Assembly (NCBI GenBank): GCA_038496445.1
Contig: JALMLS010000453.1
Location: 233,875 to 297,874 of the forward strand
Origin: Trichosphaerium sp. ATCC 40318
Lineage: Eukaryota; Discosea; Flabellinia; Trichosidae
Direction of reading: 5' to 3'
DNA: 64,000 nucleotides
Of this stretch, positions 49,140 to 60,230 are shown piece after piece. Position numbers and translations under genes: made by a program. Positions within the stretch are counted from its first letter, which is position 1. The number at the start of each line of letters is the position of its first letter. The notes beneath the pieces were generated by a model. That model was not told where the DNA came from. It saw only the letters and a list, made by a program, of their open reading frames with translations, and searched no databases.

Positions 49140-49420
49140 AGTGTGCTTCTAAGTGTGAAGCCCTGTTAGTGATGAAATGGTTGGAGCAGTCGTTGTAGGA
49201 GCAATAGTGTTTGAAACTAGTGCCTCAGTGGGAGAGTATCAAGCAAAGTTTATTTGGTAGTAGCGTAATGGGGAGTATCAGATGTAGAGCGTTGGTGGTG
49301 GACTTGTTGGAGATACAATTGTAGGGATTGAGTAGGTGGTGGAAGCACAATACTTGGGTTTGGATACAAGGCATACCAAAGATAGCAACATTAACAGTTG
49401 CATTTTGAGAATGCAAATGA
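49140..49420 (-). pseudogene. Decayed fragment of the surface-protein family
   Basis: On the minus strand, pieces such as NATVNV and (in another frame) the YPNPSIV-like segment and the Pro/Thr stalk of the 47,178-48,611 gene can be followed. They are broken by frameshifts and stops. The fragment lies just outside the intact gene in the same orientation, mirroring the arrangement at 35,160-35,320. Confidence 0.65.
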
Positions 49421-49852
49421 TGTGATACCTAATTCTCACGGAAGTCCAATCGGCATGATCACTCTATTTTAGATTGGGTGCGATCTTGTACGACAACAAC
49501 TTTTGGTTTCATTTGGAATGGGTCCACGTAAATCGATGAGAGTAAAAATCGTGTAATTTTTTTTGTAATTCAGTTCATTGAACGAGGCTTTGATCAAGTT
49601 AAGTGCTCGTATTTTGAACCTACCTTCTGTACAGATTGTCAAGATCAGAGCGCTCCAAAAAACCGAAATAGCGTAAATCACTTCATTGAAAAGATTTATA
49701 AAGTTTATTTGGAACTAACCGCTTCTAGTAATTTTCTTGATAAGACTATGAACTTGAAAAAAAATCATATCATAGAAACAAACGTACAAGCAACAACAAC
49801 AGCTTGAACAAAGAAAACAAACAACCCTCTATATCGTAACTTAAAAACGTGC

Positions 49853-51419
49853 ATGTCAAAGAACAAGAACAACAACGATAAAACTCACATTAATCTCGTT
49901 GTAATTGGTCATGTCGATGCAGGTAAATCAACAACATGCGGTCACTTGATCTTCAAATGTGGTGGTGTCGACAAGAGAAGAATGCAAGTATTGGAACAAA
50001 AGGCAGAAGAAAAGGGCATGAAGTCATTTGCTTACGCTTTCGTCATGGACAACACTGAAGAAGAACAATCTCGCGGTGTCACAATCCAAACAACAACCAA
50101 GCAATTCTTCACGAACAACTACCACGTAAGTCACTTTTGCTTTATTACAGCGCCTCTGGAACCTTTTTTTCTGACTTTGTTGTTTAGTTTACGATCATTG
50201 ATGCTCCTGGACACCAAGATTTCATCAAGAATATGATCACTGGTACCTCCCAAGCCGACTCGGCATTGCTTGTCGTGCCAGCAACAAAGGGAGAGTTCGA
50301 AACTTCCATCTCCGCAAATGGACAAACTCGCCAACATGCTTTGCTCGCTTACACTCTTGGTGTCAAGCAATTGATTGTTGGTGTAAACAAGATGGACGCA
50401 AAGACTGTCAACTACGCTGAATCCAGATACAAGGAAATTGTCGCTGAAGTCTCAGCCTTTTTGAAAAAGTACGCTCAACAACTTTACATCCATTTAGTGT
50501 TTTTTATCCACTAACATTTTGCACAGAATTGGGTTCAACATTAAGCGTGTTCCTTTCGTTCCAATCTCTGGATTCGCTGGTGATAACATGACGGAGAAAT
50601 CAAGCAACATGTCATGGTGGAAGGGCCCAACATTGCTCGAAGCACTTGACAACTTGAAGCCTCCAAAGCGTCCTACAAACAAGCCATTGAGAATGCCAAT
50701 TCAAAGTGTCTACAAAATCAACGGTGTCGGTACTGTTGTCGCTGGACGCATCGAAGCAGGTCTTATCAAAGTCGGCCAAAAGGTGAAACTCGCACCGTCT
50801 GGTTTAACGGCTGAAGTGAGATCTATTGAGATGCACCATACCCAGATGACGCAGGCCGGTCCCGGTGACAATGTAGGTGTAAACTTGAGAGGTGTCTCTG
50901 TAAAGCAAGTAGAACGTGGTACAGTCATTGGTGAGATTGGTGCTTCAGTACCTCTTGCTGAAGTGACTGAATTCGTTGCTCAAATCATCATCATGCACCA
51001 CCCAAAGAAGATCTTTGCTGGATACAGCCCGGTCCTTGGTAAGTTCTCTTTTTAGCTTTGGCTATTTTAATACTTACGTTTCTTCTTTTCTAGACATTCA
51101 CACTGCTCATATTGCGTGCCGCTTTGCCGAACTCTTGACAAAGCTTGATCGCAAGACGAACGAAGTGACAGAAAAGAACCCTGCTTACCTCAAAAAAGGT
51201 GACTCTGCAATGGTGCGCTTGATTCCTACCAAGCCACTTTGCTGTGAAGCCTTCAAGGATATGCCTCCTCTTGGTCGTTTTGCAATCCGTGATATGAACA
51301 AGGTACCATTTCTTTTGTTTAACTACTCATTGTTGTTCCTTCACGTGCTTACTTTTTAAATCTAGACTGTGGCTGTAGGTGTCATCAAATCAGTTACCAA
51401 GAAGGTTCAAGATGCTTGA
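49853..51419 (+). CDS. EF1A: Translation elongation factor 1-alpha / EFL-like GTPase
   Basis: Five exons: 49853-50125, 50188-50468, 50527-51038, 51094-51302 and 51366-51419. GTPase motifs: G1 [10 protein letters not shown]2 region [15 protein letters not shown]3 DAPGH, G4 NKMD, and a G5 region near VPISGF. Domains II and III follow ([38 protein letters not shown]). It delivers aminoacyl-tRNA to the ribosome. Oddities: Ala in GHVDAGKS where EF1A normally has Ser, a TTTKQFFT segment and NMSWWKG that recall the EFL class, a DAPGHQD in place of DAPGHRD, and no Lys-rich C-terminal tail (ends KKVQDA). The rest of domain III is EF1A-like. Codon use is more C-ending than in its neighbours, as expected for high expression. 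Confidence 0.9.
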
Positions 51420-51740
51420 AAACCCGCAACGATTACATCTCAGTGCTTTTTGCTTTGGATCGTGTTCCTCAAAGCAAAATAGATCAAATAAACCTTTTTT
51501 TAGACCCTTAAACAATAGTTCCTTTTTGTTCGACTGTCACTTACTGCACCATGTAATGTTGCCGTTTTGTAACTGTGAAGACTAGTAGTTTATCTTTACA
51601 ATACAACAATAATATTTTGGGATACTGCAATTCTAACATAAGTGTAACCAAAATAGTACTTATCTAGAATTGCATTATGAATCTTTTTTGAGGTTCTATT
51701 CATTGTATCATTCACGCGCTTACAGTTATTTTCTTTGTTT

Positions 51741-52485
51741 TTATGGACTTATGCTGTTCAAGTGGCGGTTCATTAGATATACGACTGCCTCCAGCACGTT
51801 TTCTCCAGTCTTACTTGAGCACTCAAAGTATTTTAACGATTTTTCTTTAGCTAGAGCATTGACTTCATCCACGGAAACCGTGCGGCTTGCATTACAGTCC
51901 TAAAAAAAATCATTAATCTTCGAGCTAAAAAAAAGGTCATGTGTTCACGTGTCAAAATGTCTTGGCTTACACTATGTGTACCCACTAATATAGCTGTATG
52001 ATGTTGGTAACCATGTTTAGGCCATCTTTTTAATATATACTCGTAACTTGATCTATCTATGATAGAGAAACATATCAAGAAAACAGTAGGAGAAAAAGTT
52101 GACTTTTCACAAAATCTCGCTTTGAAGTCCTTTGCCTCAGGAACACTTCTTATCATCTTGTAGAGTAATTAAACCGTTAATTTGGAAGCACAAAAGGGTG
52201 TTTACCTGTTTTTCATCCACACTACACTGAGCTTGATCTCTAAACTGCTTATTCGGTTAAAAATACATCCACGACGCATGTAGCACCTTGTTCTTGCAAA
52301 ATCTAAGGGCTATAGACGTTTTACCAATACCTTCGCCTCCAAAGAACTTGAAAAACACAGTTTTGTTCGTAGAGATCTATTTAACGAGTTTTAGGTTTAA
52401 AAAAACCGTACAGCCATACCTGGGCGTAAGTGTAGTGCTTCTTTTTCCCTGACGACCAGTGGCCCATCCTTACGAACCTTGCCAT
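51741..52485 (-). CDS. Degenerate Rho/Ras-type small GTPase gene, possibly broken
   Basis: Minus-strand exons read MARFVRMGHWSSGKKKHYTY, then a P-loop FFGGEGIGKTSIALRF, later FSPTVFLICFSIIDRSSYEY, HTAILVGTHSD, and at the end a G5-like ECSSKTGENV with AVVYLMNRHL, stopping at 51,741. This order is that of a Rho-family GTPase (G1, VFLICFS strand, G4-like THSD, G5). The DxxG (G3) motif cannot be found. Between P-loop and G3 a switch-I-like piece (GATCVVDVFLTE) lies in a different frame from the P-loop, with no clear intron to fix it. The gene is either atypical with a missed intron or a decaying copy. A Roc-like or Rho-like signalling role would follow from the family. Confidence 0.5.
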
Positions 52486-52824
52486 CTTTACCGTTAAACA
52501 GTTAGCGAGAACTACAATTTCGCTGAATCTGTTTTATTTAGTTGTATTTTAAATACTACAATTGACTGATTGATTGACACGCTACTGATTTAACTAGTTT
52601 GTTGTTATTTCTTCTCTTACACCAAAAGATCTCGAGGTGTCCACGTGATAGTTACTTTTATTGACCGTTACATAGCTTGATTATTACATGTCACAGGTGA
52701 TAATTACAGTGTTTTGCACAAATGTGCAACTATTTTTTCAATTACATTGACAACTGATAGATTCTCTCCTCCAATCTAGTAGTGTTGCACTTGCAGAACA
52801 AGTGAATCTAACATGATTAGTTTT
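52486..52824. other. No supported gene
   Basis: Short AT-rich spacer between the Rho-like gene and the left inverted repeat; nothing recognised. Confidence 0.45.
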
Positions 52825-53424
52825 GATTTCTTTATATTTTAGGCAGGCGCTAGGCCTGTACCCTCTTTATTTTTCAAAAGAGAGCAAGAGACGTTCAACA
52901 TGCCTATGCATTCGAACAACTTCCATTGACCCAATGTTCGCGGCTAAAAAAATAGAACGTCTCTCAGTTCTTGGGTGACCGTGAAGTCATATTTCAAAGA
53001 AGTTACTTTTAATCTCTACAAACAGTTTAATGTACACCTGTTTTGATAAAAAAAGTATGGAACATACATCTCAATTATCTTGTAATCATATATTCATTGA
53101 GGTGCTTGTTGCGGGCATTTAAACTGCCGATTTTGTTTACATGTATTATCCTTATTTTTTGTCAGTTTTCTATCACCCAGAAATATTTTCCTGTTCCCTA
53201 CTGATCCTCCTTAGCTCCCTTTCAGATGTACATTACGTATAAAGACACGTTTGTAAGTCTAAAGTCGTTTGATTTCGTGCAAAAACGCTTTGAAAGTTCT
53301 GAATGATAAGAAACAGCTTTCAAACTGTTTTTCACTGAATGTGCTCACTTCACAGTACTGTCTTTGCTTTATAATAATAACTTGATAACTTTACAAAGAC
53401 TACTGGCACACTGACCGTGACCCA
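52825..53424 (+). repeat. Left copy of a ~0.6-kb inverted repeat
   Basis: The segment matches the reverse complement of 58,746-59,377 nearly base for base over most of its length. An example is AGGCAGGCGCTAGGCCTGTA at its start and CACTTCACAGTACTGTCTTT near its far end, where small indels set in. I see no coding frame and no obvious terminal repeats of its own. Confidence 0.9.
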
Positions 53425-54033
53425 CAAGCTTGTTACAAGCTAACTAAAACAAAAACTCAAAAAATTAACATCTGTTATTATAGGTTTAGGATTGCAGTTT
53501 AGTGTTTGTGTTACACCGAGTATTATTTAATGGACATGTGCAAAAGGGTGACATCTTCTCACGTACAACGGCCATCTTGAGTACTATCTCGTGCTCTCTA
53601 CGGGTAAAAAAGTTTCAAGAACATGTTTGAAGTACTTGAAATGTCTAAAGGATGTTTCCGTTATTGGAGAATCACACCGAGGGACAAGGTTTTGACATTA
53701 CTGCTCAAAACCTTGGATACTAAGAGGTTAGTATAATATGGTAGGCATATTTTTCATCAGTACTATCATAAAACTGTTAAAACGTGGAAACATTTGGTAC
53801 ACAAAACCGATTGGAAATAACTTTGGCTCGAAAATGTATCACATAATGCAAGCTTGTAAATAAATTACTGCATGTCGACATATGACGTTCTTTCATGAAC
53901 TGACATGCAACAGGCTTAAATATTGCTTGTAGGCTAGGTATTACCTTAAATTACAGGATTTTACAATTACGTAAAAGCACGAGAATACTTAACTCAATTT
54001 TCTCCCAAACCAAAAAAACACACTCGAAGAATC
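53425..54033. other. No supported gene
   Basis: AT-rich DNA between the left inverted repeat and the DEP-PH gene. A short stretch near 53,480 (GGTTTAGGATTGCAGT) is vaguely like an antisense metalloprotease exon, but too short to call. Confidence 0.4.
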
Positions 54034-56458
54034 ATGTCTTCACGTGAAGAGTCTGTAGATAGCCAAACACTAGGTTCTATTGGTGATACAAGTACAATAC
54101 TAGACAACTACAACGTAGTATTAACATTAACCCGAAGAAAGCGCTTTAAAGCGATATTTAGCCAAAGCTCGAAAAAACACGTGCCCTCTTAACCTAGGCT
54201 TTGTTTATGGCGTTTTAGATACACTCCAATTACAATCTTATTCTGTACGCGTATAAACACGCCTAGCGTTAATCACGTGATAAAATACTAATGTTGTAAA
54301 AATCTAGTCGTTTACAACAGAATCATCAAGTACTGGCGAAGATGCTCAGATCTTGCTATTCTCAGTTTTAAAATATGCCGTGGATAAGGTGCTAGAAATG
54401 TTCAGTAAAGTGGAGATGCAGACAGAAACTAAAAGCACGTTCAAAAAAAAAAAGAAGATTAATTTCAACGTTCGAAATAATTGCTACACGTTGCTCTTTT
54501 GCGCTAATCTTATTTCAAGATGTTATAAATAGATTAAAGAATAACCTGAAGGTGATAAAAGAGGAAGTAGACGACCCTACAAAGGTACAATGAGCATTGA
54601 ATGTTCTGAACTTGTTAGGTTTTTAGTTTGAAGAAATTGACATTTTAACTTATTTAACAGAACCCTGGATTAGCTACTTGTTCTCTAATGTTTATTCTGG
54701 AATGTGCTTGTAATGATATCGAAACACTTCGCGAAAAAATCACTGGCCTTGTTCGATTAGGAGATAAGTACTTAAAGGTACAAAAAAAAACCAATTAAAA
54801 CTCTTCTCCCTGACTTCGATCAAAAGTGCTCTGTATTCAAAGGCGCTGAGCAAGCTTATAAAAGAGCATCTAATATAGTATTTCAACTGGAGTATAATAC
54901 CAATACAGGTAGTAACAAAAAAAACGTTTCAATACCAAATTTATCACTAAAACTCTGAAGCTGCACTTGGACTTGAAGTGAATATGATGGCCCCCATTGG
55001 CCTAGGAAACGCGTTATTTGCTCAAGGGAAATTTACAAAAGCAGGGGAAGTACGCCTAATTTCTCCAAAAAGATCGCTAAACAGTGCTAGAGCATTTCAA
55101 GAGGGATGAAATTATTTCCTTCTTTTGTAGCGTTTGACTTTAATCTCACCACAAATTTGAACATCCCTAAAGACTGTGTTAACAAATTAGAACAAGTACT
55201 AGATGACCCATCAGGTATTCAATAAAGACATAACAAAAGTCTAGTACTCTCTATTAATTCAGTTTTTAGCTTCTGTTCAAGAGCTTGTGTTGCTTGGTTA
55301 CATGTATTACTTCACAAACAGCGCAAGTAAGGCTGGAAAGGTAAGTTGACATTGCCGTAAGTACACTGAATTAGTTAGGTATTTGGGAAATGTTTACAAG
55401 CTAATGATCCGTACAAGACCGTTGCAGAGATTTTCCTAAATGCATTGGTACACTGAGATAATTTTTACATTCATGTGAACTCTGACACTCTGTTTTAACC
55501 CAGTCCGCTCGTAAATCAAAGGCTATAGCTAGAGCTCCTGGTACATGGACTAATGGACAAGCAAGAGATATAAATGATCCAGAAGCGGTAAGAATAACAC
55601 TCTGTGTGAACTTGCGCTAACATCTGTTTTTTGTTTTGTAGTTGACAGATATTGTTCAGCGTATGCTTGATCCAGTTACAGGTGTGAGTATAGAAGATAG
55701 AGATTACCATGGTAAAACATATCCAAGTGCATTTATTGGATCAGAACTTGTAGGATGGTTAATGAAAGCACTTCAACTTACATATCGAAAAGGAGGTCAA
55801 ATCCTTGGCCAACAAATTATGGTAAGTGCTGCTTACCACACGTGTTGTTCTTTTCTAAATTATTATGACTTTATGCCTCTCATATTATTAAATAGGACAA
55901 AGGTATGTTTCAACATAGTGCAAAAGCAAGAGCATTTGATGATGGTTACTATTTCTACAAGTACGCGCGTTGTTGTAATTTACACTACGAGTTTTTTAAC
56001 AGTGGTTTCGTAGTTTCGTCAAGGCAGCCATGATTGGTGATTCAATTAAGGAAGGTTACCTGTTCAAAAAGAATACTGGAGTATTCACAAGATGGCATAA
56101 ACGTTATTTTATCCTAAAGAAGAATAGATTTGCATGGGTTTCAGACGAGGTAAGAAAACAACAAAAAACTACCTTTTATCGTATTTTGATCTCAGTTTGT
56201 ACTTAGGCTATAAGATTCATTCCAATTCATAACGGTTTTGCCTTAAACAAGGTAAAAAAAATTATATCACGTGATAAATCATTTTAATTTTGGTGTTAGC
56301 TCGGCCCAGAGAAAAAAGAATATCCTTTCGAAGTTCTCTTTGGTGCAAATGTTTTCGTACTTGCTGCAGAATCAAACAAAGACAGAGAAGATTGGTTTGA
56401 TGCACTACAACAAGTGCAATCAAAGTACCTTCGATTCAAAGACACGCGATCATTATAA
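54034..56458 (+). CDS. DEP and PH domain signalling protein
   Basis: Start MSSREESVDSQTLGSIGDTS at 54034; stop TAA 56456-56458. About a dozen small exons encode an N-terminal helical region (FSVLKYAVDKVLEMFSKVEM, LATCSLMFILECACNDIETL, QELVLLGYMYYFTNSASKAG) with no clear family. A DEP domain follows (LTDIVQRMLDPVTGVSIEDR, then TYPSAFIGSELVGWLM, FDDGYYFYKF), then a PH domain (KEGYLFKKNTGVFTRWHKRY, NRFAWVSDE, EKKEYPFEVLFGANVF, and the closing Trp in KDREDWFDALQQVQ). DEP and PH modules both bind membranes, lipids or receptors, as in pleckstrin and Dishevelled-like proteins. The protein is probably a membrane-recruited adaptor, by inference. The 5' exons are less certain than the domain exons. Confidence 0.8.
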
Positions 56459-56608
56459 AGAACATACTGGACCGTACTCTATGCGAACAACAAAAAAAAG
56501 AAAACTGACTGATTTGTTTTTTCACGTAATCTACTTACGTTGACTTTTCCGGCAATAACTGAGTTTGTGTAACTTTAATTAAAAATATACTGTTAGAAAA
56601 TAACAACA

Positions 56609-58152
56609 ATGTCTTACGGAGGTTATAATCCAGGTTCATACCCACAACCGCAGAGAACGCAAAGTTATGCGTCAAATCCACAACAAACACCAAGTTACAG
56701 AGCACCACAACAGGCACCTAGTTATGCCGCTGCGCCTCAGCAAAGTTATGGAGCACCACAACAAACGCCAAGTTATGCTGCACCGCAACAATCACCTAGT
56801 TACACACCAAGCTACTCATCGCGTCCAGCTCCTGGAACAACGTATCCTCCACAACATCCCGGCCATACCCCGTCTTATTCATCACAACCGTCATATACAC
56901 CACAAGCTCCAGCCCCAGCGCCATCACAGCAATCTTGGGTACATCATTTAACGTTTTCCTAACTTTCTAGGGTTTAAAGTAATTAATTTAGCGCTAACCG
57001 CCAGTTTAGACCCAAGATCTGTACCGCCAGCTTTCACCACAACAAATACAAACATTACAAGCATGGTGCGTTTTGGAATTACGAAAATCGCACTATAAAT
57101 CATCATAAACGACTCTTCGCTAGTCAATAGTGCATTTTATTAGGTGCATACACATTTAACGAAACTAACCATTGTTTGAAGGTTTAATAGTGTAGATCGG
57201 GATCGCAGTGGTACAATAGAAGTACACGAACTACAACAAGGTAAAATATAAATCAAACAAGCTATTTGTCCGCGTATTTCATCAAACGCCCTAAAAACCC
57301 ACATTGATGACTGGTTTCGTTACTTCAAACTCAAACAAACCAGTATTGCCTTTTTTGACTTAACCGCCATTGTAAACTCTTGTTAACGCTGTTAGTTACG
57401 TTCAATGGCGTTCAGCTTGGTACTGTAGCTGCTGCAAAGCTCGTTAAAGTATTTGACAAGGATAGAAATGGTGCAATAGACTTTCCAGTACGTGTTGTAA
57501 AACAGAATGCTTTTCTTACAGAACAGTTGTTCTTGCACGTTCGTTTGCTTATGCTACTTGTAGGAGTATGCTTCTATGCATCAATTCATAAACAGGATGC
57601 GTACAGCCTTTATTACAGCGGATGCGGATCGTTCCGGTAGGATTGAAGCAAGAGAGATTCATTCCGCTTTGAACAATGTGAGTTTTGTTTGTTTTTTTTT
57701 CTTTACAGTTTGTTGGTCATAGACAGCCTGTTTCTTCAAATCCACTTTGTAAGAAAACCACAATTTTATTTTTTTCTATACACGTGTTTTGTGCTGATGT
57801 ATTCGAAGAAATTGATGACAAGTCAAGTTTTGAGTGTTTTTGTTAATTTTTTTTTGTAGGCTGGTTTTGGATTTGTTACGCTTGATACTACTCTTGAATT
57901 ACTTCATAAATATGATACATCTCGTACAGGATTATCTTGGAATGAATTCTTAATGGTAAGGTTATTTTTTGAACATTCTACTGACAGTACCATTCTCATT
58001 TTTTTCTCGCTTTCTGTTTTAACACTTTTATCTAGTTTGCGGCGCATATTGCACACTGTAGATCAATGTTTGAGTATAATGACAAGAATAGAAGTGGTTG
58101 GATAACTATTAATATGAACCAGTTAATACAATTGACATCATACCTCTCGTAA
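56609..58152 (+). CDS. Penta-EF-hand calcium protein (ALG-2/peflin/sorcin type)
   Basis: Start MSYGGYNPGSYPQPQRTQSY. The first ~110 residues are a Gln/Pro/Tyr-rich repeat region (units like APQQTPSYA). Spliced exons then give five EF-hand loops: DRDRSGTIEVHE, DKDRNGAIDFPE, DADRSGRIEARE, a degenerate DTSRTGLSWNEF and a fifth NDKNRSGWITIN. The C-terminus ends LTSYLS (TAA 58150-58152). Penta-EF-hand proteins dimerise through the fifth hand and bind membranes or partners such as ESCRT proteins in a calcium-dependent way; their N-termini are typically Gly/Pro/Tyr-rich as here. Loops one to three keep the acidic calcium ligands. The gene follows the DEP-PH gene by 150 bases on the same strand. Confidence 0.9.
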
Positions 58153-58745
58153 GTCAAAACAAGCAAAAAAAAAAACCGTAAAAAAAAAAAAGAATAGTAA
58201 ATTAGAACAATTGTACAAGCATCTACTCCTTCCTTTATTTCTTGTTTGTTAAATTCTCAAAAATAAAAGCGTCACGTGTATATATTAGTATCGTTAGCAA
58301 TTATTTACTGCTGGTAGGGGAGCATAAACTCTGTACCACGTTGTACGAACTGATGCGAAAAAGTTAGCGGTCTAGTTGCTTCGTTCATGCACACTAAGAA
58401 AAGTTCAATGGGGTTTGTAGGATGCTTGTAATAAAAGAGTTCAGACATGCTTTAGTGAGTTGAGGGAGTGGACTTGGATTTCTAACAAGTATGGTAGGAC
58501 ATAAAACAAGTTCATGTAAAGAACAAGGGTAGAGGTTCATGTGTATTCAATTGGTGATTCTCCAAGGTTTTATGCACCCTTAGAGTTTTTACTCAGACAT
58601 GCCCAGACTTTTGTTTTGAAGTTGGTAAAGCATAATAGACCCAATGAATTTCTAGTAATGGATCGAATTACAAATTATTGCTAAACAGTGTTTCAATTAT
58701 TTTCATTTGCCTGTTCAGTGTCGTGTCGTTTTAACTTATAACAAT
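58153..58745. other. No supported gene
   Basis: AT-rich DNA with A- and T-runs between the penta-EF-hand gene and the right inverted repeat; nothing recognised. Confidence 0.45.
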
Positions 58746-59377
58746 TTGGGTCACGTGTAGTCCTTGCATAGTCAGTGTCTTTGTTATAAAACCTTCTCAG
58801 GTAGCTTTTATTATAAAGCCAGAGAAGTTTAAAGCAAAGACAGTACTGTGAAGTGAGTACATTCAGTGAAAAACAGTTCAAAAGCTGTTTCTTATCATTC
58901 AGAACTTTCAAAGCGTTTTTGCACGAAATAACGACTTTAGACTTACAAACGTGTCTGAATATACGTAATACGCACCTGAAAGGGAGGTAAGGAGGATCAA
59001 TAGGGAACAGGAAAATATTTCTGGGTGATAGAAAACTGACAAAAATTAAGGATGATACATGTCAACAAAATCTGCCGTTTTAAATGCCTACAATAAACAC
59101 CTCAATGAATATATGATTACAAGATAATTGAGATGTATGTTCCATACTTTTTTTATCAAAACAGGTGTACATTAAACTGTTTGTAGAGATTAAAAGTAAC
59201 TTCTTTGAAATATGACTTCACGGTCACCCAAGAACTGAGAGACGTTCTATTTTTTTAGCCGCGAACATTGGGTCAATGGAAGTTGTTCGAATGCATAGGC
59301 ATGTTGAACGTCTCTTGCTCTCTTTTGAAAAATAAAGAGGGTACAGGCCTAGCGCCTGCCTATAATATAAAGAAATC
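58746..59377 (-). repeat. Right copy of the ~0.6-kb inverted repeat
   Basis: Reverse-complement partner of 52,825-53,424. The best preserved end is at 59,260-59,377 (AGGCATGTTGAACGTCTCTT, TACAGGCCTAGCGCCTGCCT). The frame at 59,268-59,465 lies across its edge and is not a credible gene. Confidence 0.9.
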
Positions 59378-59544
59378 ACAGCTTAAATCAAATGACATCT
59401 CCTTTCTTTGTCAACTACAGCTATGGCAGCAATGCCAACAAACTCAAGCGGTAACTCTTCAGTAAAAATTCGTTTACGATAGCATAACCTTGACCACTAT
59501 AAGCATTCGTCAAAATAAGAAAGTTAATTAATCCTTGCGTTCGA

Positions 59545-60230
59545 AATCAATAGAATTCTTGATAGCACTTTTTGGGAAGTTTCTCTTTATTTTTGTCTAC
59601 AAACGAGTTTGTATCTGTACTGCTTAATAATGTGGTTCAATAAATCTAAGTTTTTAAATTTCTAAAAAGTAACGAACATGTAACTGCAAAACTGGCCCAA
59701 TTAGCGGCTGAGAAGTTTAAACAACAGCCTCTCATTGATATGTATTTGGTTTGCAGTCTCTTTCCCATCTCCTTCGTTTTCAATTACACATTTACATTAT
59801 GGAGATGATCCAGAAAGATCACATGTTGCTTGAGCGTAATCCTTCATGTGACACATTGGCAAGTTTGAACACATTTCGCCGCTTACAAAAGCACCACAAA
59901 CATATCCGAGACATTCAATAACACCACCACAATCGATATTTCTTGTTGTACAAGTTCATCGCATTCCTAGGTGTGAGTGGGTCAGGTCTAATACGACTTT
60001 GTGCTAATCGAAAACGACCGAAAGGTTTTGGTTGATCCGTACAGATTTTCACATTCTTGGCCTGCTGGGCAAGCAAGAGTAGTTCCACATCAAACCACAA
60101 GCCAGAACAAGTGTTGGTTGGAGTACACTCACAAACTTTACAAGGGGTACGTCCTTACAGCATACGAAAGGTTTCTACCTTCAGAAGAACACTTGTTAGA
60201 TCAGCAAGAAATATCTTCACTCTGTTAAAT
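59545..60230 (-). pseudogene. Relic of a fifth metalloprotease gene (EGF-like and Cys-rich exons)
   Basis: The plus strand shows the antisense of several adjoining family exons in the correct order for a minus-strand gene. The 5' Cys-rich exon (CTTCAGAAGAACACTTGTTAG) is near 60,180, the TTTTCACATTCTTGGCCTGC piece near 60,047 and the EGF exon (GTTTGCAGTCTCTTTCCCAT) near 59,750. The next exon, ending in ATAGAATTCTTGATAGCAC, is near 59,555. Many small indels and stops break every frame. Several Cys codons survive. It is clearly older than copies A-D. Confidence 0.8.

Noticed and set aside
53470-53530. Short likeness to an antisense metalloprotease exon
   Set aside because: Only about 20 bases agree, and the second matching piece would lie in the opposite orientation; not enough for a relic call.
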